6,798 bases of DNA from Methanocorpusculum sp. (GTDB taxonomy: Archaea; Halobacteriota; Methanomicrobia; Methanomicrobiales; Methanocorpusculaceae): contig DALTWG010000071.1 of the NCBI GenBank assembly GCA_029987245.1, positions 1-6,798 on the forward strand. The letters are read 5' to 3'. The notes below the pieces were generated by a model. That model was not told the DNA's origin, did no database searches, and saw nothing but the letters and a program-made list of their open reading frames with translations. Below are positions 1-6,616 of this stretch, piece by piece (positions within the stretch are counted from its first letter, which is position 1; each line of letters opens with the position of its first letter). The position numbers and the translations under genes were made by a program.

Positions 1-109
1 GCATTACGATTTAAGCGACACAGACAAACATTCAACTGTCAAATTTGGGTTGTAAAAAGATACCTCCTCATTCCAAACCCTATTAACCCGCCCGCACAAA
101 TATACTCCT
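1..109 (+). promoter_or_regulatory. Leader and putative promoter region of uvrA
   Basis: This short stretch before uvrA holds no convincing gene. Only a CAT at 2-4, which could be a minus-strand ATG running off the left edge, is visible, and it has no ribosome binding site. Two weak promoter candidates can be seen. TATTAA at 81-86 lies 24 to 29 bases before the uvrA ATG, the distance expected of an archaeal TATA box for a leaderless transcript. TATACT at 101-106 lies too close to the ATG to serve as a bacterial -10 for this start. GCACAAA followed by TATACTCC (94-108) resembles the repeat array at the right end of the window. No Shine-Dalgarno sequence precedes the ATG. The promoter assignment is inference. 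Confidence 0.35.
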
Positions 110-2914
110 ATGAAAAATCTCGTGGTGAAAGGTGCGCGCCAGCACAATCTGCAAAATATTACCATCGAACTCCCCCGCGACAAATTAACCGTCATTACCG
201 GCGTCTCCGGCTCGGGCAAATCCACCCTTGCCTTTGACACCATCTACGCCGAAGGCCAGCGCCGCTATGTGGAATCCTTATCGGCCTACGCCCGCCAGTT
301 CCTTGGGATTATGAACAAGCCCGATGTGGACTCCATTACGGGATTGTCGCCTGCTATATCCATAGAACAGAAAACCACCTCGAAAAACCCCCGTTCCACC
401 GTCGGGACGGTAACTGAAATATATGACTACCTGCGTCTTTTGTTTGCCCGCGTCGGTATCCCCTACTGCCCGAAACACCAGGTAAAAATCGAAGCGCGCA
501 CCCCGGAACAAATAGCCGATGCGATTATACAGGATTTCGCAGACGGCGTCACGATTTTATCCCCCCTCATCCGCAAGAAAAAAGGCACCTATGAAAAACT
601 CTTCCGCGACCTCCACGAAGAAGGATTTGCGCGCGTGCGCGTCGACGGCGAGATAAAACGCACCGATGATGAAATAAAACTCGCGCGTTATGTGATGCAC
701 AATATCGAAATCGTCGTCGACCGGATTTCAGACCCGAAAGGCGACCGCTCGCGGCTCATTGACGCGATTGAACTGACGCTTGCCAAAGCCGAAGACGGAC
801 TTGTTTACGGCGCGGGAAAAGACGGCACGGAAAAAATCTATTCATCCAAAATGGCATGCCCCATCTGCGGTCTTTCCTTTGAAGAGCTCCAGCCGCGCAT
901 GTTTTCCTTTAACAGCCCGTTCGGTGCCTGCCCCACGTGCAACGGTCTCGGCTTTCAGACTATCTTTGACCCTGACCTGATTATCTCGGACAAATCCCTT
1001 TCCATAGCAGACGGCGCGGTAAATGTCTATAAAAATTTCCTGGACGGATTCAGAGTCTCCTATCTGGACGCAGTAGCCAGACACCTCGGCTTTTCCCTGA
1101 TGACGCCGATAGCGGAGCTCACTGAGGCGCAGTACAACGGGCTTATGTACGGCGTCAACGAGCAGATGCGCTTCAAACATTCCGGGCGCAACGCGGAATT
1201 TTCCTATAACGGCACCTGGGAAGGGCTGCTGCCGCAGACTGAGCGGCTGTACCGGGAGACAAAATCCAATTACCGCAAAGAGGAACTGGAAAAGTTCATG
1301 CGGATTCTGCCCTGCCCGGCGTGCCACGGCAAGCGCTTGAAAGACCATGTCCTTTCTGTCAAGGTGGCGGGAAAATCCATCGCCGAGGTCACCGATATGT
1401 CCATCGACGAGGCGCTGGAGTTTTTCAAAACGCTGCCGCTGACGAAAAAGGAAAACGAGATTGCGCATCTGATTTTAAAGGAAATCATCTCCCGCCTCGC
1501 CTTTTTGCAGACCGTGGGCCTGGGATACCTCACGCTTTCGCGCAGTGCGGGCAGTCTTTCCGGCGGCGAGGCGCAGAGAATCCGGCTTGCTACGCAGATT
1601 GGCTCGGAATTAATGGGCGTGCTCTATATCCTGGATGAGCCTTCCATCGGCCTGCACCAGCGCGATAACCAGAAACTCATTGCGGCCTTAAAGGAGCTCC
1701 GTGATTTGGGCAATACCTTAATCGTCGTCGAGCATGACGAGGAAACCATCCGGGAGGCCGATTTTGTGGTTGATATCGGCCCGGGTGCAGGCATTCACGG
1801 AGGGCATGTGGTTGCAGCAGGCACGCCTGATGAGGTTGCAGCAACGCCTGATTCCATTACAGGCCAGTATCTGTGCGGCGCGCAGAAAATCGAGGTGCCC
1901 AAATCGCGCCGGCCTGCGGAAAAATTCCTGCGCATCACAGGATGCAGCGAGAATAATCTGAAAAATATTACGGCGGAAATCCCGCTTGGCACGCTTACGG
2001 TTGTCACCGGTGTTTCCGGCTCGGGCAAATCCACGCTTATCTATGATACGCTCTATCAGGCGCTCAGGAAGGAAAAGTATGACTCCAAAGTCATTCCGGG
2101 TAAATACAAAAAGCTCGAGTTCGACGAGCCGATTCAGTCGGTGATTGTTATCGATCAGTCGCCCATCGGCCGCACGCCGCGGTCCAATCCTGCAACGTAC
2201 ACGAAAGTATTCGATGACATCAGGCGGCTCTTTGCCGAGACAAAGGAGGCAAAAATCCGCGGGTATGAAGCGGGAAGATTCTCGTTTAACGTCAAGGGCG
2301 GGCGCTGCGAGGCGTGTTCGGGCGACGGTGTGAAAAAAATCGAGATGAATTTCCTCCCCGACGTCTACGTTGAGTGCGAGGAGTGCAAAGGCACGCGCTA
2401 TAATGCGGAAACGCTTGAGGTAAAGTACAAGGGCAAATCCATTTCGGACGTGCTGAACATGAGCGTGGACGAGGCGCTTGAGTTGTTTGAAAATAACTCG
2501 GGGATAACGGCAAAACTGCAGACGTTAGCCGATGTCGGTCTCGGCTATATCAAATTAGGGCAGAGTTCGACCACGCTTTCGGGAGGCGAGGCGCAGAGAA
2601 TAAAACTGACGCGCGAGCTTGCGAAGCGGGGCTTTGGCAGGACCTTGTATCTTTTGGATGAGCCGACAACAGGTCTTCATTTCCATGATGTGAAAAAGCT
2701 CATCGGGGTTCTGGACAGTCTTGTTGCCAAGGGCAACACGGTTGTGGTTATCGAGCATAATCTTGATGTGATTAAGTGCGCGGATTATATCATCGACCTA
2801 GGTCCGGAAGGGGGCAGCGCCGGGGGCAAGATTATTGCCAAAGGCACGCCTGAAGAGGTGGCGCGGGTGAAGAAGAGTTACACCGGGCAGTTTTTGAAGA
2901 AGATGCTGCCGTAA
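110..2914 (+). CDS. uvrA: UvrA, excinuclease ABC subunit A (DNA damage recognition ATPase)
   Basis: UvrA dimers scan DNA with UvrB, recognise distorting lesions and load UvrB so that UvrC can cut on both sides (cytoplasmic nucleotide excision repair). The 934 residues match the family's usual length of about 940. Two ABC ATPase modules are complete. Module I has Walker A GVSGSGKS at 31-38, signature LSGGEAQR at 483-490 and Walker B with D509-E510. Module II has Walker A at 634-641, signature at 823-830 and Walker B with D850-E851. Zinc cysteine sets are C250/C253/C274/C277 and C733/C736/C756/C759; a further CxxC is at 402/405. The ATG start gives the expected family N-terminus (MKNLVVKGARQHNL) but has no ribosome binding site, so translation may be leaderless. 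It stands alone and converges on the operon to its right; uvrB and uvrC are not in view. C-terminal KKM-type tail is normal. The identification is secure. Confidence 0.98.
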   Translation: MKNLVVKGARQHNLQNITIELPRDKLTVITGVSGSGKSTLAFDTIYAEGQRRYVESLSAYARQFLGIMNKPDVDSITGLSPAISIEQKTTSKNPRSTVGTVTEIYDYLRLLFARVGIPYCPKHQVKIEARTPEQIADAIIQDFADGVTILSPLIRKKKGTYEKLFRDLHEEGFARVRVDGEIKRTDDEIKLARYVMHNIEIVVDRISDPKGDRSRLIDAIELTLAKAEDGLVYGAGKDGTEKIYSSKMACPICGLSFEELQPRMFSFNSPFGACPTCNGLGFQTIFDPDLIISDKSLSIADGAVNVYKNFLDGFRVSYLDAVARHLGFSLMTPIAELTEAQYNGLMYGVNEQMRFKHSGRNAEFSYNGTWEGLLPQTERLYRETKSNYRKEELEKFMRILPCPACHGKRLKDHVLSVKVAGKSIAEVTDMSIDEALEFFKTLPLTKKENEIAHLILKEIISRLAFLQTVGLGYLTLSRSAGSLSGGEAQRIRLATQIGSELMGVLYILDEPSIGLHQRDNQKLIAALKELRDLGNTLIVVEHDEETIREADFVVDIGPGAGIHGGHVVAAGTPDEVAATPDSITGQYLCGAQKIEVPKSRRPAEKFLRITGCSENNLKNITAEIPLGTLTVVTGVSGSGKSTLIYDTLYQALRKEKYDSKVIPGKYKKLEFDEPIQSVIVIDQSPIGRTPRSNPATYTKVFDDIRRLFAETKEAKIRGYEAGRFSFNVKGGRCEACSGDGVKKIEMNFLPDVYVECEECKGTRYNAETLEVKYKGKSISDVLNMSVDEALELFENNSGITAKLQTLADVGLGYIKLGQSSTTLSGGEAQRIKLTRELAKRGFGRTLYLLDEPTTGLHFHDVKKLIGVLDSLVAKGNTVVVIEHNLDVIKCADYIIDLGPEGGSAGGKIIAKGTPEEVARVKKSYTGQFLKKMLP
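206..225 (+). repeat. Direct repeat copy 1 within uvrA (Walker A codons)
   Basis: Twenty bases covering the first Walker A motif are identical to positions 2015-2034, in the same reading frame. This is a trace of the ancient internal duplication of UvrA kept by shared codon choice. Recombination between the two copies would remove 1809 bp in frame. Confidence 0.85.
2015..2034 (+). repeat. Direct repeat copy 2 within uvrA (Walker A codons)
   Basis: Identical to 206-225 and encoding the second Walker A motif. A second exact pair of 17 bases covers the two ABC signature motifs, at 1565-1581 and 2585-2601. Both pairs are explained by the two homologous ATPase modules of UvrA, not by a mobile repeat. 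Confidence 0.85.
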
Positions 2915-2925
2915 TTTAACGGCAG
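2906..2925 (+). terminator. Hairpin spanning the uvrA stop codon, possible 3' end signal
   Basis: CTGCCGT (2906-2912) pairs perfectly with ACGGCAG (2919-2925) around a 6-base loop that contains most of the TAA stop codon. No T-run follows, so it is not a classical factor-independent terminator. It could protect the mRNA 3' end or assist termination. The pairing is seen directly; the function is inferred. Confidence 0.3.
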
Positions 2926-2927
2926 AT

Positions 2928-2965
2928 GTACCCATTCACTCCGTATTTAACTTCACATTGGGTAC
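2928..2965. other. Inverted repeat in the convergent intergenic region
   Basis: GTACCCA (2928-2934) and TGGGTAC (2959-2965) form a perfect 7-base inverted repeat separated by 24 bases. It lies between the ends of two converging transcripts, so either RNA could fold it. No T-run follows closely on either strand. Function unknown. Confidence 0.4.
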
Positions 2966-2975
2966 TAAGAGGAAT

Positions 2976-3018
2976 ATTGCGGGCGGCAATCAATTGAAGG
3001 CGCGTAAGCGCCCCGCAA
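2976..3018. other. Nested inverted repeats with GUAA-capped hairpin in the convergent gap
   Basis: An outer stem TTGCGG (2977-2982) with CCGCAA (3013-3018) encloses a tight hairpin GGCGC-GTAA-GCGCC (2999-3012), whose plus-strand RNA loop is a GNRA tetraloop. A competing hairpin pairs ATTGC (2976-2980) with GCAAT (2986-2990) and would exclude the outer stem. An 8-bp palindrome TCAATTGA sits at 2990-2997. The element could be a bidirectional transcript end, a small structured RNA or the scar of a transposon end. I cannot decide from sequence alone. Confidence 0.35.
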
Positions 3019-3021
3019 CCA

Positions 3022-3050
3022 TGAAAAATAAGGGTGACCTGTTACAAAAA
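3022..3050 (-). terminator. T-runs after the minus-strand operon, possible terminator
   Basis: Just after the TAG stop of the last operon gene, the minus strand carries TTTTT at 3050-3046 and TATTTTTC at 3029-3022. In archaea short T-runs are enough to terminate transcription without a hairpin. If the host is bacterial, the GC-rich hairpin at 2999-3012 lies downstream of the T-runs and would not make a classical terminator on this strand. Confidence 0.3.
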
Positions 3051-3051
3051 C

Positions 3052-3762
3052 CTACGCTTTCGGATACTTAAGCGGCTTGTCCAGACCCAGCGAGGCCGCT
3101 TCCATCAGTTTGTCAAAATCCATTGTTGTCTCAACGCAGCCGTCCGTTGCGGTAAGCACCCCGATGGTCGCCATGTTAATTTTTTTGCCCATCTCAAGAC
3201 CTTCTTTGACCTCCATCAGGCATCCTACGCCAATCATCGCTTTTGGATGGTCCCGTTTTACAATCCGCTTGATAAACGTCGAGCCCGGAATAATATAGGT
3301 CTTGTAGCCCGCCTCATTTAACACCTTCAGCGCCGCCCCCAGGCCGCATTTGCCGCAGCCCGTGCAATGGATTCCCTCTTCGGGCCGGAGGCGCGCCGGG
3401 CAGTCTTTGTTCCTAAGGCATAAGGGCAGGAAAATAACCCGCTCGGATACCGGGGTTTTTGCAAACTCCTTCATATTCATCTCATTGTCGATATCAATCA
3501 GGAAATGGATAAGCTGCGTTGCATCCACGCCGCAGAAGGAACAGATAAGTTTCACCCCGCCGGAGACGAGGGTAAACATCGGGCGGAGAATTGAAGGCAG
3601 AAACATTTTCTGCCGCCTGATGGAAACTGCAAACAAAATGCCGATAATGAGTGCAATAACCACCCAGATAAGAAGCAGGATGATTACAATCTCTCCGAGA
3701 AGCACCGCTGCATTAAACCAGACCGGATTGTCAAAAAGGGAGAGAAGAACCACGGATGCCAT
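3052..3762 (-). CDS. DUF116 family protein, membrane-anchored, cysteine-rich
   Basis: This 236-residue protein belongs to the DUF116 family, whose biochemical role is unknown to me. An N-terminal hydrophobic segment at about residues 18-46 (rich in I, L and V) is followed by a basic RRQK stretch, predicting one membrane anchor with the rest in the cytoplasm. The soluble part has the family's cysteine pattern: C115 and C121 in LPLCLRNKDCPA, C133/C136/C139 in a CxxCxxC run, then C181 in GVGCLMEV and C209 in DGC. Such spacing suggests iron-sulfur cluster or metal binding, which is inference. The ATG directly follows the mtnA TAA with no gap; only a weak GAGG lies upstream, so translation probably depends on ribosomes finishing mtnA. 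It ends the operon. Family call is confident; function is open. Confidence 0.88.
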   Translation of the reverse strand: MASVVLLSLFDNPVWFNAAVLLGEIVIILLLIWVVIALIIGILFAVSIRRQKMFLPSILRPMFTLVSGGVKLICSFCGVDATQLIHFLIDIDNEMNMKEFAKTPVSERVIFLPLCLRNKDCPARLRPEEGIHCTGCGKCGLGAALKVLNEAGYKTYIIPGSTFIKRIVKRDHPKAMIGVGCLMEVKEGLEMGKKINMATIGVLTATDGCVETTMDFDKLMEAASLGLDKPLKYPKA

Positions 3763-4833
3763 TTATTTCAGCGCCTCGAAATCAAACGGCGGAGTGAGTA
3801 CTCCTTTTTCCGTAATAATTGCCGTGACTAAATCAAGCGGCGTTGCATCGAATGCATAGTTGAGTACGGGCACATTTTCCGGCACCGTGGACTTGCCGAA
3901 AAGATTTGCAATCTCTTCGCGTCCCCGCTCCTCGACGACAACGTCGGCCGCAGAGGAGGTGAAATCAAAGGTGGAAACCGGCGCGGCGACATAGAACGGA
4001 ATGTTATGGTGCTTTGCGCATACCGCATGCATATAAGTTCCAATCTTGTTAAACACCGCGTCTTTCGTGATCCGGTCCGCGCCCACAATGACGCAGTCGA
4101 TTTTACCCTGCTGCATGAGATAGGCGGCTTCTGAGTCGATAATTGTGGTTACCGGAATCTTATCGCGCGCCAGTTCAAAGGCCGTGAGCCGCGAGCCCTG
4201 CAAAAGGGGGCGCGTCTCGCAGGAGTAGACTGAAAGTTTCTTTCCCGACTTGACAGCTGAGCGGATTACTCCAAGAGCAGTGCCCCAGGAGCTGCAGGCA
4301 AGCGCTCCCGCGTTGCAGTGCGTCAAAACGCGGCCAATCTGGGGCATCAGCCGCGCGCCGTTATGGCCTAAGAGCATACAGGTCTTTGTGTCATTGTCTG
4401 CGACAGATTTCGCGGCAAAAACCGCGACAAACTTCGCCATGTCAAACGGGATGTTTTCAATGCTTTTGAGGACCTTATCCACGCCCCATGCGAGATTTAC
4501 CGCGGTCGGGCGTGTGCCTTTGATACGCGCGGCGTCTTCTTCGAGCGTTTCGGCAAATTCAGCTTCGGACTCGCAGTGCGCAACGGAAAGCGCGATACCG
4601 AAGGCGCCGGCAACGCCGAGGGCCGGCGCGCCGCGGATTGCAAGGCGCTTAATGGCGTCGGCCAAATCCGCCACGGTGGTTATCTCGATGATTTTGTATT
4701 CGCCCGGCAAAAGCGTCTGGTCAATTGCCATTACCGAGGCATGTTCATCATTCCACCAGAGGGTTTTTTCGTCATTGGTTTCAAGTTTGCGCTTTATGGT
4801 TTCCATTCCGCCGTTTCGTTTCTGTACGGTCAT
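3763..4833 (-). CDS. mtnA: S-methyl-5-thioribose-1-phosphate isomerase (MtnA)
   Basis: The enzyme converts the aldose methylthioribose-1-phosphate to methylthioribulose-1-phosphate in salvage of methylthioadenosine; in methanogens the homologue is also linked to recycling of 5'-deoxyadenosine, the radical-SAM by-product. At 356 residues it has normal family length. Hallmarks are RGAPALGVAGAFG (67-79), the catalytic Cys in THCNAGALA (C173), the catalytic Asp in VGADRI (D253), then NKIGTY (262-267) and FYVAAPVSTFD. The loop between GADRI and NKIGTY reads TKDAVF, one residue shorter than the NGD-containing loop of typical bacterial enzymes. The ATG overlaps the TGA of the HdrA-like gene as ATGA and has GAGGAG (4840-4845) six bases upstream; a later Met at residue 10 has a poorer site. 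The related eIF2B-type and ribose-1,5-bisphosphate isomerases are less likely because the Cys and Asp motifs fit MtnA. Confidence 0.93.
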   Translation of the reverse strand: MTVQKRNGGMETIKRKLETNDEKTLWWNDEHASVMAIDQTLLPGEYKIIEITTVADLADAIKRLAIRGAPALGVAGAFGIALSVAHCESEAEFAETLEEDAARIKGTRPTAVNLAWGVDKVLKSIENIPFDMAKFVAVFAAKSVADNDTKTCMLLGHNGARLMPQIGRVLTHCNAGALACSSWGTALGVIRSAVKSGKKLSVYSCETRPLLQGSRLTAFELARDKIPVTTIIDSEAAYLMQQGKIDCVIVGADRITKDAVFNKIGTYMHAVCAKHHNIPFYVAAPVSTFDFTSSAADVVVEERGREEIANLFGKSTVPENVPVLNYAFDATPLDLVTAIITEKGVLTPPFDFEALK

Positions 4834-6122
4834 GCAGTTCTCCTCTTTTCTTCATTGATTACCGCTTTCATTGCGGCGGCGCCGGCCGACATGACACAGT
4901 CCGGGATGTCTTTTGGCGCAAGGGCGGCGCCGGCTATATAGATGCCCGGGTTCATGGTTCCGGCCGGATTGAGTTTCATGTCCGCCGGCGACAAAAATCC
5001 GTTTGCATCAAGCGGGAGACCGAGCGCGCCGGCGAGCTTCACGGTGTCGGGTTCGGGCTCCATGCCGACAGATAAAATGACCAGGCCGGCCTCGAGATTT
5101 TTCATCTCGCGCGTCTCGGTGTCTTCAATGGGGATTACCAGGCCGGCAGGGCTTTGCTGCACGTCGCCGGGGAAAGCCCGCACTATATGGACGCCGAGTT
5201 TTTTCGCGCGCTCATAATATTCTTCATAGCCCTTGCCGTAGGCGCGGATATCGGTGTAAAGGATAGTGACCTCGGTTTGCGGGTAGTGCTCGCGAATCAG
5301 CATGGCGTTTTTGAGCGCATACATGCAGCAGACACAGGAACAGAGGTTGCGGCCGATTGCGGTGTTGCGCGAGCCGACGCACTGGACGAAGACCACCGAC
5401 TTGGGCGTGCTGCCGTCTGAAAGCCGGCGCAGTTCGCCGTGCGTCGGTCCGCCGGCGTTTTGCATCCGCTCAAATTCAAGCGAGGTGATAACATCTGCGC
5501 AGCGCAGGTAGCCGAAACGGGAGAGTTTCTGCGCGTCGAACAAGGTGTAGCCGGTTGCAATCACCACCGAGTTTGCTTCGATAGCAAGCTCGCGCTCTGC
5601 GTCTTCATGGAGAATCGCGTGTTTGCCGCAGGTATCATAACACAGGCCGCATTCAATGCAGTGCACATTGTCTTTTACGACCAGGTTGGGTACAACCTGG
5701 GCATGGGGTTTGTAGATAGCTTTGCGCACGCCAAGGCCGGCGTCGAATTTGTTGTAGACTTCAACCGGACACACGTCGACACATTCGCCGCAGCCGGTGC
5801 ACTCGTTTTCATTGATAAAGCGGGGGCGGATTTTTACGGAGACCGTGTAGCCCGCGGCTTCGCCTGCGGGCGACGGGGTAATGCTTTGGACATCTGCCAT
5901 GGTAAGAATGGTGATATTCGGGTGGCGTGCGACTTCGGCCATTTTCGGCGAGAGAATGCACATGGAGCAGTCGTTGGTTGGAAAAGTTTTGTCCAGCATT
6001 GCCATGTGTCCGCCGATGGAAGGCTCGCGTTCTATCAGGTATACATGGATATTGTGGTTTGCGATGTCCATGGCGGTCTGGATGCCGGCAACACCGGCGC
6101 CTATGACAACCGCATTATTCAT
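4830..6122 (-). CDS. HdrA-like FAD/iron-sulfur protein, minimal form
   Basis: A 430-residue relative of heterodisulfide reductase subunit A, the flavin electron-splitting subunit of methanogen Hdr complexes. It begins directly with the FAD-binding motif VVIGAGVAG (5-13), followed by GGHMAMLDKTFPTNDC with C52 and C55. An inserted ferredoxin has C108/C111/C114/C118 and C155/C158/C161/C165, enough for two [4Fe-4S] clusters. ATGY at 189-192, QCVGSR (C248) and CSCVCCMYALK (C261, C263, C265, C266) are HdrA hallmarks. The N-terminal cluster domain and C-terminal ferredoxin of full-size HdrA (about 650 residues or more) are absent, and no hdrB or hdrC is nearby. I start at the ATG at 6122 because AGGAG (6131-6135) lies eight bases upstream; a TTG at 6140 would extend it by six residues but lacks support. 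It overlaps the preceding gene by 8 bp and mtnA by 4 bp. Partner and electron acceptor are unknown. Confidence 0.9.
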   Translation of the reverse strand: MNNAVVIGAGVAGIQTAMDIANHNIHVYLIEREPSIGGHMAMLDKTFPTNDCSMCILSPKMAEVARHPNITILTMADVQSITPSPAGEAAGYTVSVKIRPRFINENECTGCGECVDVCPVEVYNKFDAGLGVRKAIYKPHAQVVPNLVVKDNVHCIECGLCYDTCGKHAILHEDAERELAIEANSVVIATGYTLFDAQKLSRFGYLRCADVITSLEFERMQNAGGPTHGELRRLSDGSTPKSVVFVQCVGSRNTAIGRNLCSCVCCMYALKNAMLIREHYPQTEVTILYTDIRAYGKGYEEYYERAKKLGVHIVRAFPGDVQQSPAGLVIPIEDTETREMKNLEAGLVILSVGMEPEPDTVKLAGALGLPLDANGFLSPADMKLNPAGTMNPGIYIAGAALAPKDIPDCVMSAGAAAMKAVINEEKRRTA

Positions 6123-6609
6123 GTGCATATCTCCTGCCAACCTCTACATAGCGGGCGGCGTTTTTGAGATTGCCTTCAATTTCTTCGGGGCTTAACTCAC
6201 GCATTACTTTTCCCGGGACGCCTAAAACAAGGGAGTTTGGCGGAATTACCTTGTTTTCGGTGACTACGGCGCCGGCGCCCAGAAGCGAGCCTGCGCCTAT
6301 TCTGGCGCCGTTTAAAACCACGGCACCCATGCCTATTAGGGCGCCGTCTTCTATGATGGCTCCGTGAACTACGGCGCCGTGACCTATGGATACGTTTTTG
6401 CCGATACTAACCGGATGACCTATTGATTCATGGATTACGGCATTGTCCTGTACATTTGAGTTGTCGCCGATGGTAATTTTCTCCATATCAGCGCGCAGGA
6501 CTGCGCCGAAGAGGATGGTGACGTTGTTTCCAAGATACACGTCGCCCGCCAAAGTCGCATTCGGTGCAATCCAGGTATTGGTTCCTGTCTCTTTTCCGCC
6601 AAAGTGCAT
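6115..6609 (-). CDS. Gamma-class carbonic anhydrase family protein (hexapeptide-repeat fold)
   Basis: This 164-residue protein is a left-handed beta-helix built of hexapeptide repeats ending in an alpha-helix (about 141-164), and it should trimerise. All three zinc ligands of the gamma class are present: H60 in NAVIH, and H77 and H82 in SIGHGAVVHG. R39, D41, N52 and Q54 also match conserved active-site residues of Methanosarcina Cam. It lacks Cam's signal peptide and the acidic loop carrying the proton-shuttle glutamate between the first and second zinc ligands, so it belongs with the shorter CamH/YrdA/PaaY-like proteins, whose CO2-hydrating activity is variable. It leads the operon and may supply or consume CO2/bicarbonate, but an acyltransferase-like or other role is possible. 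The ATG start has no ribosome binding site and lies seven bases after a TATAAT box, suggesting a leaderless transcript. Confidence 0.92.
   Translation of the reverse strand: MHFGGKETGTNTWIAPNATLAGDVYLGNNVTILFGAVLRADMEKITIGDNSNVQDNAVIHESIGHPVSIGKNVSIGHGAVVHGAIIEDGALIGMGAVVLNGARIGAGSLLGAGAVVTENKVIPPNSLVLGVPGKVMRELSPEEIEGNLKNAARYVEVGRRYAHE
6131..6135 (-). promoter_or_regulatory. Ribosome binding site that decides the HdrA-like start
   Basis: AGGAG on the minus strand, inside the end of the carbonic anhydrase-like gene, lies eight bases before the ATG at 6122. The earlier TTG (6140) lies upstream of this site and the ATG at 6128 is only two bases from it, so 6122 is the best start. Confidence 0.7.
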
Positions 6610-6616
6610 ATGTGTA

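Noticed and set aside
61..70. TACCTCCTCA, a strong Shine-Dalgarno sequence if read on the minus strand
   Set aside because: No start codon lies at a workable distance on that strand, and the one candidate ATG nearby is followed by a stop within seven codons.
842..1468. Long minus-strand open frame inside uvrA
   Set aside because: It is antisense to conserved UvrA zinc and insertion domains and shows no recognisable protein features; it is a codon-usage shadow.
2967..3054. Reading the DUF116 TAG stop as pyrrolysine, which would add about 28 codons
   Set aside because: The family ends normally before the TAG, the added residues show no conserved character, and nothing else suggests pyrrolysine use.
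3021..3070. Plus-strand 16-codon frame starting MKNKGD, overlapping the DUF116 gene end
   Set aside because: Very short, no ribosome binding site, and its end lies antisense to a confident gene.
6123..6140. Earlier TTG start for the HdrA-like gene
   Set aside because: It adds six residues upstream of the FAD motif, lies on the wrong side of the AGGAG site and lengthens the overlap to 26 bp, so the ATG at 6122 is preferred.
5439..6167. Long plus-strand open frame opposite the HdrA-like gene
   Set aside because: It mirrors conserved ferredoxin and FAD motifs on the other strand and has no family features or ribosome binding site.
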